Of a stretch of DNA of 64,000 bases, positions 44,031-52,096 are shown piece by piece. Under the pieces are notes generated by a model that saw nothing but the letters and a program-made list of their open reading frames with translations, made no database searches and had not been told where the DNA came from. Where the stretch lies: the NCBI GenBank assembly GCA_021790195.1, contig JAJYIF010000016.1, forward strand, positions 1 to 64,000, given 5' to 3'. The first letter of the stretch is position 1; the number at the start of each line of letters is the position of its first letter. Position numbers and translations under genes: made by a program. The stretch is from Nitrospirota bacterium (GTDB lineage Bacteria; Nitrospirota; Thermodesulfovibrionia; Thermodesulfovibrionales; UBA9159).

Positions 44031-44323
44031 CCGGCGATGTCTTCATATAGGTCTCTCATCAAGGGATTCTCTCTTTTTATGAGCTCTATCTTGCCTTGCC
44101 TGCCCATATTCTTAATTTGTTTCTCACGAATTATTGCATTCCAGCTATCAGCACACATCTCGTAATAAACCAGCTTGTGCAAGAAGTACCTGGCTGTAAA
44201 GCAATCAGGGTTAAGATTATTCTTATGCTCATAAACTCTTCGAATGAGATCATTAGTAACCCCGACATATAAGGTCGGTCTCGCATTGGCCATAATATAA
44301 ACAGCAAACGTTTTCTCCCTCAT
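44006..44323 (-). CDS. GIY-YIG nuclease domain protein
   Basis: A protein of 105 residues: [24 protein letters not shown] is the GIY-YIG core (as YIM...YVG) with the catalytic Arg; [19 protein letters not shown] carries the Glu/Lys elements. Such single-domain proteins are often found with mobile repeats and in UPF0213-like families. The last residues (RIPDKPE) come from the flanking palindromic repeat, so the gene end was made by repeat insertion. Confidence 0.88.
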   Translation of the reverse strand: MREKTFAVYIMANARPTLYVGVTNDLIRRVYEHKNNLNPDCFTARYFLHKLVYYEMCADSWNAIIREKQIKNMGRQGKIELIKRENPLMRDLYEDIAGRIPDKPE

Positions 44324-44337
44324 CGGGCCATTATATC

Positions 44338-44736
44338 AGAAAGATTCCGGACAAGCCGGAATGACAGTATACATAGCGACTTAGTAAGTAAACTGTCATT
44401 GCGAGGAGTCTTCGACGTGGCAATCGCCTGTGAGGTTGCTTCGCTCCGCTCGCAATGACGCGCTGAGACTTACTGATAAGACCGTTAGTAAAGCCGCGTT
44501 TCTTGTCATTGTCCGACTTGATCGGGCAATCCAGAACGCCTCGAAAATGCTGGATTCCCGCCTTCGCGGGAATGACGGCGCGTGGGGCTCTACTTTTGGC
44601 CTCCTTAGTATGTCGTTGCGTATTATGACCAATTGATTCCTGCATAACTATTGACCTATGCATTTTCCACTCGATCTGTCACTCCCGCTTGTCGGGAGTC
44701 TTTCTGAAGAAAGATTCCGGACAAGCCGGAATGACA
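44338..44736. repeat. Cluster of dispersed palindromic repeats bounded by a 27-base direct repeat
   Basis: The segment between the GIY-YIG gene and mod consists of several short palindromes: AGATTCCGGACAAGCCGGAA at 44341-44360 and again at 44711-44730, GTCATTGCGAGG...CTCGCAATGAC at 44396-44459, GGATTCCCGCCTTCGCGGGA at 44552-44571, and CACTCCCGCTTGTCGGGAGT at 44680-44699. The two outer copies are direct repeats about 370 bases apart. They are non-autonomous repeat elements typical of intergenic space; no gene is seen in the segment. Confidence 0.8.
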
Positions 44737-44760
44737 AAATAAGAACCATCGGTTTCATGT

Positions 44761-46275
44761 TCATCTTGCCTTGATGTCATAGGGAATCTGCTTGAATATT
44801 ATACCTTCCGCCTGAAGGCGTTCGGCGCCAAGCCTCGTTGTTTCCCCGTAAATTACCTTCTGCCCCTCAAAAGGCGGCAGGTCTTTTAGAACCTTGCTCG
44901 TCAGGACATTGCCGCCGTCAGGCCTCTTGTCGCCGAGTATTCCGTTGAAAAGAAGATAATAGGCGGTCTCGTTATGAACGCCAAGTAAAGGAGATTTTGC
45001 CTTCTTGCCGATAGGCGTTTTGGTTTCGCAAAACCATACGTGCGCGGCGAGAGTGGCAAACCGTATGTTTTGGTTGATCTTGCCCGTTTCATCGAACACA
45101 GCATCACCGAGGCGATAGAAGCGAAACCCTCCTCCTCCCTGCCAGTTCACCGCTTTTGAAATTCCGCCCTGCTCGCCGTCAATCACCTTCTTCAGTCTCG
45201 GCACGCAATGAGTAACAGCATGCTCGCCCATTTCAATGCCTATATATCTTCGGCCCATCTTGTGCGCAACGGCACAGGTAGTGCCGGAGCCGAGGAAGGA
45301 GTCGAGAACGATGTCGCCGGGATTTGTGGCAATTTCGATAATTCTGCAGAGCAACCGTTCGGGTTTAGGAGTACCAAATGTAACATCCTTACCGAACAGA
45401 AGTTGACTTTCCTTCTTTGATTCATCTGTATGCCCGACTTCTTCATGGGACCACCATGTCCAAGGGACATGTCCTTCAACTTCGCTCAAGTATCTAATAA
45501 CGTTCGGCTGCGAATTATTATCTTTCCCAAAATATATCCTGCCTTGTTCTAATAGTTTCTTGTACTCTGATTCAAGTGTACTCCAACATCTCCCTTCAGG
45601 TGGTAAATGTACTTTACCCTTCGGCGTTGTTATGGAATACATTTGATTTGGCCGCCACCCTTGCGCAGTCATTGGAATACCACGCCAAGGCCCGCGGGGA
45701 TCATTATTTGGGTTCTTGTAAACCTTACGACTCTTTTCATCAAGACTTACTTTGTTTCGAGTAAGTTTAAATCGTTCTGGGTCTCTTGCATATATCATTA
45801 CATATTCATGTACATCCCCAATTGCTTCTCGATTTTCTCGTGAATACCGCTTCTGCCAAACGTTAGTTGCAACAAACTTCTTCCTTCCGAATATCTCATC
45901 CATTATCACCTTAAGATAATGTCCCTCGTTGTCGTCTATGGAAACCCATATGCTGCCGTCTTCCGAGAGGAACTCCCTCAGAAGTTCAAGGCGAGGATAG
46001 ACCATGGAGAGCCATTTTGAATGTTCGAGGTTGTCGTCGTAGTGCTCAAAGGCGCTTTTGGTGTTGTACGGTGGATCGATATATATGCATTTCACTCTAC
46101 CGGCATAATAAGGCAGCAGGGCCTTGAGCGCGTCGAGGTTGTCGCCCTGAATGATCATGTTTTCGGTCTGTGCGTCACCATAGGACAAGTCCGGTACGGC
46201 CTCCAAAAGCCGATACGGCGCCTTCTGGGCAAGTCTGATGTCAGCTTCACGCGTCAGCCACGTTAAGGTCGGCAT
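44761..46275 (-). CDS. mod: Type III DNA methyltransferase Mod subunit
   Basis: A protein of 504 residues of the beta-class N6-adenine methyltransferases. CIYIDPPYNT is the catalytic DPPY motif, and VLDSFLGSGTTCAVAHKMGR the SAM-binding motif, which here follows DPPY as expected for the beta class. The central region (about 150-300) is the target-recognition part. It is shorter than E. coli-phage P1 type Mod proteins. It starts five bases after the PIN toxin gene, so an antitoxin-toxin-mod transcript is likely. Confidence 0.92.
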   Translation of the reverse strand: MPTLTWLTREADIRLAQKAPYRLLEAVPDLSYGDAQTENMIIQGDNLDALKALLPYYAGRVKCIYIDPPYNTKSAFEHYDDNLEHSKWLSMVYPRLELLREFLSEDGSIWVSIDDNEGHYLKVIMDEIFGRKKFVATNVWQKRYSRENREAIGDVHEYVMIYARDPERFKLTRNKVSLDEKSRKVYKNPNNDPRGPWRGIPMTAQGWRPNQMYSITTPKGKVHLPPEGRCWSTLESEYKKLLEQGRIYFGKDNNSQPNVIRYLSEVEGHVPWTWWSHEEVGHTDESKKESQLLFGKDVTFGTPKPERLLCRIIEIATNPGDIVLDSFLGSGTTCAVAHKMGRRYIGIEMGEHAVTHCVPRLKKVIDGEQGGISKAVNWQGGGGFRFYRLGDAVFDETGKINQNIRFATLAAHVWFCETKTPIGKKAKSPLLGVHNETAYYLLFNGILGDKRPDGGNVLTSKVLKDLPPFEGQKVIYGETTRLGAERLQAEGIIFKQIPYDIKAR

Positions 46276-46280
46276 GCAGT

Positions 46281-46709
46281 CTACCTGAAATCCTTGAGCA
46301 GCATTATATGACCGCTCCCTTTGACCTTCTTATAATACGCTTCGTCCGCTGTTACTAACAGGCCCTTATGCTTTATCGCAAGCGCATGATAAACCGCATC
46401 GTAGAAAGTAGCGCCGCATCGTTTCATAATTTCAAATGTCTTGACACAGAGCGTCTGTGTAATTTCAACCGATGGGAAGCGATAGTCGATGAAGACTTCC
46501 ATAAGAGACCCCGCCATTTCCGGAACCTTCATCCCCAACACATTTGCAACTTCAAACACCCATAGGCCCGGCAGCAAAATCTCGTACTCGCCGGCGACCC
46601 ACCCTTCCAGAAGGATTTCTGCCTTTGCGCTATCATGCTCGTCAGGCACTGCATTGAAAGCCCATTTAAGGATGACTGATGCATCAGGGACGATGACCCC
46701 GTGTTTCAA
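46281..46709 (-). CDS. PIN-domain toxin (VapC-like) in operon with mod
   Basis: A protein of 142 residues. IVPDASVILKWAF, LWVFEVANVLG, TFYDAVYHALAI and LVTADEAYYKKVK hold the four acidic PIN positions. Only three bases separate it from the antitoxin gene and five from mod. Its placement directly ahead of a restriction-modification methylase is unusual. Confidence 0.9.
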   Translation of the reverse strand: MKHGVIVPDASVILKWAFNAVPDEHDSAKAEILLEGWVAGEYEILLPGLWVFEVANVLGMKVPEMAGSLMEVFIDYRFPSVEITQTLCVKTFEIMKRCGATFYDAVYHALAIKHKGLLVTADEAYYKKVKGSGHIMLLKDFR

Positions 46710-46712
46710 CAG

Positions 46713-46952
46713 CTAAGGCCTCGTCCTGTCGGCGTATATGGCAGTCACGATTTCTTTAGCAGTGACGAGAGGCATTTTCTTCCTGAGTTTCTTTAACTTT
46801 TCCGTAGCCTGCCGCCTTCTCAAAAAAGCAAGCTCCCTGGCAAGCGCCTCATTGACAACTTTACTTCTCATCCCCGCAGGGACAACGGCCTCAAATTCCT
46901 CGGCCAGGTCGGCTTTTATCATGAAGTTCAACCTCCGCGCCGCGGCTTTCAT
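46713..46952 (-). CDS. Antitoxin of PIN toxin (ribbon-helix-helix-like)
   Basis: A protein of 79 residues (MKAAARRLNFMIKADLAEEFEAVVPAGMRSKVVNEAL...). The RLNFMIKADLAEEFEAVVPA start looks like a ribbon-helix-helix strand and helix. AGAGGTGAT before ATG 46952 is the ribosome binding site and excludes an in-frame upstream ATG. VapB-like antitoxins repress their own operon; a palindromic AT-rich stretch at the promoter would suit this. Confidence 0.8.
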   Translation of the reverse strand: MKAAARRLNFMIKADLAEEFEAVVPAGMRSKVVNEALARELAFLRRRQATEKLKKLRKKMPLVTAKEIVTAIYADRTRP

Positions 46953-46984
46953 ATCATCACCTCTTCCATCAATATTATATATCA

Positions 46985-47013
46985 ATTATACACACTAATC
47001 TTATGTATTACAA
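46985..47013 (-). promoter_or_regulatory. Sigma70 promoter of the antitoxin-PIN-mod operon
   Basis: TTGTAA (47008-47013), 17 bases, then TATAAT (46985-46990) on the minus strand. It overlaps only the end region of the RadC-like gene (stop at 47028) by proximity. Expression of mod probably depends on this antitoxin-regulated promoter. Confidence 0.65.
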
Positions 47014-47027
47014 TGCTGCCCCGATCT

Positions 47028-47744
47028 TCATCGCGCAGCCTCATAAACAGGCAATGTCCCTTCTCTCGAAAAACTGTAAATTTGATCTCCGGCTACGATA
47101 ATATGATCAGCAACCTGAACGTTTATTCCTCCAAGCGCCTGGACAAGATTTCGGGTCATCCTGTGATCATGCGTGGACGGCTTAATGCCTCCGCCGGGGT
47201 GATTGTGCGCAAGAATTACGGACGCGGCCTTGTGCCTCACCGCAGCCTCGACGACATGCCGGGGATGAACAAGCGCATCCCTCACCGTACCCTCGCTTAT
47301 CAATGCCGGATAAAGAACACGCAACTGAGAATCGAGACAGATCGCGTAAAACACTTCCTCGGAACGGCCTGCCATAAGGGGGACAAGGTATTCGGCAGCA
47401 GCTTCAGAAGTATTGAGCGTCTTTCGTGAGTGCCTCACCCTGTCGTGAAAGTATCGCCGCGTGACTTGTGGGATCATAGACAGAAATACAGCGGCAGTTG
47501 AGCCCACGCCTTCAACAGATGCCAGATCTTTGGGGTCCGCCTCAAGCACGGCCGACAGACTGCCGAACCGCTGCATCAGCTTGTGAGCAATTGGATTAGT
47601 GTCGAGCCGAGGAATCGTCTGAAACAAAAGCAGTTCAAGGACCTGGTGGTCTTCGAAATTATCCAACCCTTCTTTAAGGAATCGACTCCTCAGGCGCTCG
47701 CGGTGGCCTCCGTGAAGGTCTTTGCCCGAGCATGAATCAGTCAC
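47028..47744 (-). CDS. RadC-like JAB/MPN metal-dependent protein
   Basis: A protein of 238 residues with the helix-hairpin-helix-like N-terminus (DPKDLASVEGVGSTAAV) and the RadC JAB domain. The metal motif is HNHPGGGIKPSTHDH, with His, His and Asp; it replaces the common [11 protein letters not shown]. RadC was once thought to be a repair protein, but its function is not settled, and island-borne copies are frequent. A canonical RadC is encoded at 55056-55739. It is at the edge of the defence island. Confidence 0.85.
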   Translation of the reverse strand: MTDSCSGKDLHGGHRERLRSRFLKEGLDNFEDHQVLELLLFQTIPRLDTNPIAHKLMQRFGSLSAVLEADPKDLASVEGVGSTAAVFLSMIPQVTRRYFHDRVRHSRKTLNTSEAAAEYLVPLMAGRSEEVFYAICLDSQLRVLYPALISEGTVRDALVHPRHVVEAAVRHKAASVILAHNHPGGGIKPSTHDHRMTRNLVQALGGINVQVADHIIVAGDQIYSFSREGTLPVYEAAR

Positions 47745-47979
47745 GGAACAATCCCCTGCTCACAGGAATAGGGGCGGACTCTTCTTTTGCGCCAGCGGAA
47801 ATTGACGACTCTACCTTGCTCTTTGTTCTATATACCAAAATCCCCTCTCCCAGTAATTATGTAATATTAAAGACTCACCTGACAAATTGCAACCGTCTTC
47901 TTCGCAAAAGACATCCCCCGAGCCCGACGGCGCATTGGATCATAAGTGGCAGCTGTGCAAAGCGTCCGTACCAAACTTC

Positions 47980-47990
47980 TGTGATATAAT
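47980..47990 (+). promoter_or_regulatory. Extended -10 promoter of murJ, leaderless arrangement
   Basis: TGTGATATAAT ends eight bases before the GTG start of murJ, so the mRNA would begin within a few bases of the start codon. No ribosome binding site is seen. The rest of the 250-base gap to the RadC-like gene shows no gene. Confidence 0.6.
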
Positions 47991-47998
47991 TCCGTATC

Positions 47999-49573
47999 GT
48001 GGATACCAAGGTCAGAATAGCGAAATCGGCCGGGGTCATGTCCCTGGCAACGTTTATCAGCCGGATTCTCGGGTTTGCAAGGGACATGATATTCGCGCTC
48101 TATTTCGGCGCAACCGGCACCTCGGACACCTTTTTTGCGGCCTTCAGAATCCCGAACCTGCTGCGCGAGCTCTTTGCGGAAGGGTCCATGTCTTCGGCCT
48201 TTATACCGGTCCTGACCGAGTACCGACAGAAGCACGGCGACGAAGAAGCCGGCAGGCTCGTGAAGATAACGTTCACTTTTATAGTCCTTGTGGTTGGGCT
48301 TGTATGTGCCCTTGGGATAATCTTTTCCCCGTCGATTGTCACTCTGATAGCTCCGGGGTTTGTGGCCTCCCCGGAAAAATTCTCACTGACAGTGCTTTTG
48401 ACCCGCATAATGTTCCCCTTCCTTTTCTTCATCAGTCTCGCAGCGCTCGTCATGGGCGCGCTGAACACGAGAAAGGTCTTCTTTGTCCCCGCCCTTGCTC
48501 CTGCGATGTTCAACATTGCCCTGATCGTGAGCATTGTCTTCTTTGAGTCGAGGTCCAGAGAGCCTATAACAGCGGCGGCGATAGGAGTCATAGCCGGAGG
48601 TTTTGTCCAGTTTGCCTTTCAACTCCCGTCTTTTTTTAGGAATGGATACAAACTCGGCTTCAACACGGCCTTCAGACACCCCGGGCTGAAGCGCATGTCC
48701 GTCCTGCTGGTGCCGGCTACGCTGGCCCTGGCGGTAAACCAGATAAACATAGTCGTGTCGAACATCCTCGCCTCCTTTCTGCCGTCCGGGAGCATTACAT
48801 ATCTTTTCTACTCGATGAGGTTGATACAATTCCCGGTAGGCGTGTTCGGCGTCGCCATGGGGATGGCCGTCTTGCCGAGCCTCTCGGAGCACGCGGTAAA
48901 GGGCGACATCGACAGGCTGCGGGAAGACTTTTCCTTCGCCCTCAGACTCCTTTTTTTCATAACAGTGCCTTCGATGATCGGTCTTATCGCGCTCAGGGAA
49001 CCGATAGTGAACCTGCTCTTCCAGAGGGGGAAATTTGATTATATTGCGGCGCAGAGGACGGCGGAGGCGCTGCTTTTCTATTCTTTGGGGGTTTGGTCTA
49101 TCGTGGGGGTACGGACGATCACTGCAGCGTTTTATTCGATGCAGGACACCAGGACGCCGGTGAAGATAGCTGTCGTGGGAATGCTTTCAAATCTCCTGCT
49201 CAGTCTTGCCCTGATGGGCCCTCTCAGACATTCCGGACTGGCCCTTGCAAATTCACTCGCCTCCGGAGTAAATTTTGTGCTTCTCTTTTATTTCCTGAGA
49301 CGCAGGCTGGGGAGGATAGACGCAAGAAGGATACTGAAGTCCTTCGCCAAGATAGTATTTGCTTCCTCCGTGATGGGCGCGGCCGGATGGTCCCTGCTGC
49401 ACGGAGATATCTGGACTGTTTCGGGAAGAGTGATACAGAAGGTATTTTATCTTTCCGGTACCGTCCTGTTATGCTTAGGCATCTACCTGTTTGTGAGTCT
49501 CCTGCTCAAGGGTGACGAAATTAATTATGTCTACTCGGCCATAATAAGCCGCATAAGACGGAGAACCGCATGA
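47999..49573 (+). CDS. murJ: Lipid II flippase (MurJ/MviN)
   Basis: A membrane protein of 524 residues with about 14 helices, of the MOP exporter superfamily. It flips lipid II across the inner membrane. The N-terminal SAGVMSLATFISRILGFARD and FRIPNLLRELFAEGSMSSAF are highly diagnostic. The GTG at 47999 is the only start that keeps this N-terminus. It overlaps the MBL hydrolase gene by four bases. Confidence 0.96.
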   Translation: MDTKVRIAKSAGVMSLATFISRILGFARDMIFALYFGATGTSDTFFAAFRIPNLLRELFAEGSMSSAFIPVLTEYRQKHGDEEAGRLVKITFTFIVLVVGLVCALGIIFSPSIVTLIAPGFVASPEKFSLTVLLTRIMFPFLFFISLAALVMGALNTRKVFFVPALAPAMFNIALIVSIVFFESRSREPITAAAIGVIAGGFVQFAFQLPSFFRNGYKLGFNTAFRHPGLKRMSVLLVPATLALAVNQINIVVSNILASFLPSGSITYLFYSMRLIQFPVGVFGVAMGMAVLPSLSEHAVKGDIDRLREDFSFALRLLFFITVPSMIGLIALREPIVNLLFQRGKFDYIAAQRTAEALLFYSLGVWSIVGVRTITAAFYSMQDTRTPVKIAVVGMLSNLLLSLALMGPLRHSGLALANSLASGVNFVLLFYFLRRRLGRIDARRILKSFAKIVFASSVMGAAGWSLLHGDIWTVSGRVIQKVFYLSGTVLLCLGIYLFVSLLLKGDEINYVYSAIISRIRRRTA

Positions 49574-50196
49574 TTGTCAGAAACCTCTCGGTAGGACCGC
49601 TTGAATCGAACTGTTTTGTGATCGGGGACGAGAAGTCCATGAAAGCGATCGTCGTCGATCCGGGCGACGAGCCGGACAGAATAATGGATGTTATAAAATC
49701 CGAAGGTCTCTTTGTCGATTATATCTATTGCACCCATGCGCATTTCGACCATGTGGGAGCCGTGCCCGAAATTAAGAAGGAGACAGGCGCAAGAGTCGCG
49801 GTCCATAGAGATGAGATCGAGATCTACCGGGGCGCCGCAGACATGGCGGCCTTTTGGGGATACAAAATCGAACCCCTTCCCGAGCCCGACCTTTTGGTGG
49901 AGGATGACGACGAGATCAAGGTCGGAGACCTGACTTTCCGGGTCTTGCACACGCCCGGCCACAGTCCTGGCGGCATATGCCTTTTCGGCGAAGGCATCGT
50001 GATCACGGGCGATACTCTTTTTGCGGGCTCTGTAGGAAGAACAGACTTCCACGGAGGGGACATGAATAAACTGAGGAGATCTTTCGAACGCTTGATGTCT
50101 CTCCCCCCTGAGACCAGAGTCCTCGCAGGGCATGGGCCGGACTCAACGATCGGGACGGAGCGTGCCGAGAATTTCTTCCCCAAATTATTCTCTTGA
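49570..50196 (+). CDS. MBL-fold metallo-hydrolase (glyoxalase II-like)
   Basis: A protein of 208 residues. THAHFDHVGA is the dinuclear metal motif HxHxDH; HTPGHSPGG, ITGDTLFAGSVGR and LAGHGPDSTIGTE complete the metal site. This short form resembles YcbL-type proteins, which hydrolyse thioesters such as S-lactoylglutathione with loose specificity. ATG overlaps the murJ stop. Confidence 0.92.
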   Translation: MIVRNLSVGPLESNCFVIGDEKSMKAIVVDPGDEPDRIMDVIKSEGLFVDYIYCTHAHFDHVGAVPEIKKETGARVAVHRDEIEIYRGAADMAAFWGYKIEPLPEPDLLVEDDDEIKVGDLTFRVLHTPGHSPGGICLFGEGIVITGDTLFAGSVGRTDFHGGDMNKLRRSFERLMSLPPETRVLAGHGPDSTIGTERAENFFPKLFS

Positions 50197-50221
50197 CAAA
50201 AACATTTTTAACTGGCATATT
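50193..50221 (+). promoter_or_regulatory. Promoter of the RRM protein
   Basis: TTGACA (50193-50198) overlaps the stop of the MBL gene; 17 bases later is CATATT (50216-50221). The leader would be about 105 bases long and contains a T-run directly before the ribosome binding site, reminiscent of the structured leaders of cold-inducible RNA-binding protein genes. Confidence 0.5.
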
Positions 50222-50333
50222 TAGCTTACATGTTGTGCACCATTAACGCACCAGGGTCCCCCAAAGATCTTTGATTGTTTGAGGCGCCTTGCCCAGGTCG
50301 ATATGACGTGGGATTCTTTTTTTAGGAGGAAGG

Positions 50334-50648
50334 ATGGGAAAGAAGCTGTATGTGGGAAATGTATCGTTTCAGGCGTCGGAGGATGACCTGAGGGAGCTCT
50401 TCGCAAAGGCAGGAGAGGTCGTGTCGGCAAAACTTATCACCGACCCAGCCACGGGCAGAGCGAGGGGTTTTGGATTTGTCGAGATGGGGTCCGACGCGGA
50501 GGCGCAGAAGGCGATTTCCATGCTGAACAGCACCAGTTTCATGGAAAGAAACATAATCGTGAGCGAAGCGAAACCTCAGGAGAAAAGAGAAAGAGGGACA
50601 AGAGATCGCGGCGGCTTTGGAAACAAACGCCCGGGGGGACGAAGATAG
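50334..50648 (+). CDS. RRM-domain RNA-binding protein
   Basis: A protein of 104 residues with one RNA recognition motif: KLYVGNVSF is RNP2 and RGFGFVEM is RNP1. The C-terminal tail (KRERGTRDRGGFGNKRPGGR) is Arg/Gly-rich. Such glycine-rich RRM proteins are single-strand RNA binders, often cold-induced. AGGAGGAAGG stands just before the ATG. Confidence 0.95.
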   Translation: MGKKLYVGNVSFQASEDDLRELFAKAGEVVSAKLITDPATGRARGFGFVEMGSDAEAQKAISMLNSTSFMERNIIVSEAKPQEKRERGTRDRGGFGNKRPGGRR

Positions 50649-50670
50649 TTTAGCTTCCCTGTGAACCAGG

Positions 50671-51516
50671 TCAGGCTTTCTTCAGAATCATAGAACCAAG
50701 AGACAGGCCCAATTCTTTCGAAACCACTTCACATTTGGACTGAAAAAGATAGTTTATTGTCTTTTCAGGGTCAGCAAGGGTTTCGAAGTTGCCCTGTCCC
50801 TTGCTGATGACAAATTGAAAGTGTCCGTAACGTTCTCGGAAGTCTCGGGATGTCCATTCTAGGATCGTCCCGACGGCGTCCGAGCCGTTGTCTATCACTT
50901 CACAAACTTCCGTCAGGCCGCTCTCGATAGCGTCGGCACGGGTGCAATCGTTCAGAACGGCCGCCCCTTTCACAACAGCTGTAACTTTAAGGCCGGGGGA
51001 AGTCAAGGTTTCGATCAGTATCCTGTCGAAAACGATTTCCCCGGCATTGTCCAGAAGATAAAGTATCTCGTCCGTCTCAGAGATTGAGGTTTTAAAGGAC
51101 CGATAGTCGTCTATGGATATCGGCCCGTGCAGCGCCCTCGCTATCGTGCCTTCTATATCGACCGAGGTGAATATGCCGAAATCGATCACGTTGCCGGCAA
51201 TAGCGAGTCTCGAGGCTGTCCAAAGAGGGTCGTCGCTTTCCTTGACCATCTTTTTTAGAGAGGGATAAAGTTTAAGAGCTATCTGATTGTATTCCGACTT
51301 GATCTCTTCAAAGGGGTCTTTCCCCAGCAGCTTTCTTATCTTCCTGTGGATAAAACTGGTGGCATAGGCCGGAGGCAGCGAGGTATCGGCGCGTTCCACG
51401 TCCTCGACCACCGCCTTCAGTATCTTTTCCTGCAACTCAGTGTCCTTTGTTCCCGACCTCAGGGCGATGATCGACTGCCTCAAAAAGCAGGGAAAACAGT
51501 CAAGGTGAATCCTCAC
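50671..51516 (-). CDS. DUF89/ARMT1-like metal-dependent phosphatase family protein
   Basis: A protein of 281 residues. DCFPCFLRQ at the N-terminus, ASRLAIAGNVIDFG, YLLDNAGEIVFDR, KGAAVLNDCTRAD and SKGQGNFE are the conserved stretches of DUF89, whose members bind Mn or Ni and hydrolyse phosphometabolites in damage control. The N-terminal CxxC form is the bacterial/archaeal subgroup. It starts with GTG overlapping the purE stop (GTGA), the last gene of the purine unit. Confidence 0.88.
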   Translation of the reverse strand: MRIHLDCFPCFLRQSIIALRSGTKDTELQEKILKAVVEDVERADTSLPPAYATSFIHRKIRKLLGKDPFEEIKSEYNQIALKLYPSLKKMVKESDDPLWTASRLAIAGNVIDFGIFTSVDIEGTIARALHGPISIDDYRSFKTSISETDEILYLLDNAGEIVFDRILIETLTSPGLKVTAVVKGAAVLNDCTRADAIESGLTEVCEVIDNGSDAVGTILEWTSRDFRERYGHFQFVISKGQGNFETLADPEKTINYLFQSKCEVVSKELGLSLGSMILKKA

Positions 51517-52007
51517 TTCTTCCTCAAGTCTTCAGCCTTCTTTTCGACCTCCAGGACCATTCTCTTTCTATGCGTCGCAAGCCTCCTCGCAATCTGCCTG
51601 TCGCACCTCGCTATGATCTGCGCCGCAAAGAAGGCCGCGTTCTTGGCGCCGGCCTTTCCCACTGCCATGGTCGCCACCGGGACGCCGGGCGGCATTTGGA
51701 CCGTGCTCAGGAGAGCGTCAAGGCCCTGGAGCGTAGATGAACTGATCGGAACCCCGATAACGGGCAGCAGGGTATGCGATGCTATAACCCCTGCGAGATG
51801 GGCCGCTCCGCCGGCTGCGGCGATTATCACCTCGATTCCCCTCTTCTCGGCCTCCGACGAAAGCCTCCTGACGAGGTCGGGAGTGCGATGCGCAGATGCT
51901 ATCGTCATCTCATAAGGTAGACCTATCATCTCAAGGGTTTTTCCCGTCTCTTCGACAACGGGCAGATCCGAGTCGCTTCCCATTACTACGAGGACCCTGG
52001 GTTTCAT
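51513..52007 (-). CDS. purE: N5-carboxyaminoimidazole ribonucleotide mutase
   Basis: A protein of 164 residues that moves carboxylate from N5-CAIR to C4 in purine synthesis. VVMGSDSDLP, SAHRTPD, AAAGGAAHLAGVIA and GVPISSSTLQGLDALLSTVQ are family hallmarks. GGAGGAAAT fixes the ATG at 52007. purK, which makes its substrate, is not in the window, so this could be the CAIR-independent class I form. Confidence 0.96.
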   Translation of the reverse strand: MKPRVLVVMGSDSDLPVVEETGKTLEMIGLPYEMTIASAHRTPDLVRRLSSEAEKRGIEVIIAAAGGAAHLAGVIASHTLLPVIGVPISSSTLQGLDALLSTVQMPPGVPVATMAVGKAGAKNAAFFAAQIIARCDRQIARRLATHRKRMVLEVEKKAEDLRKK

Positions 52008-52096
52008 ATTTCCTCCATTCGTCTCAGCGTCAGCGCACAGTGTCAAATAGCCGGCAAAATGATCTCGCCTTTACTAATCACCGACACTTACACTGA

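Noticed and set aside
44338-44736. CRISPR array
   Set aside because: The repeats are palindromic, of different types and irregularly spaced, without unique spacers of even length.
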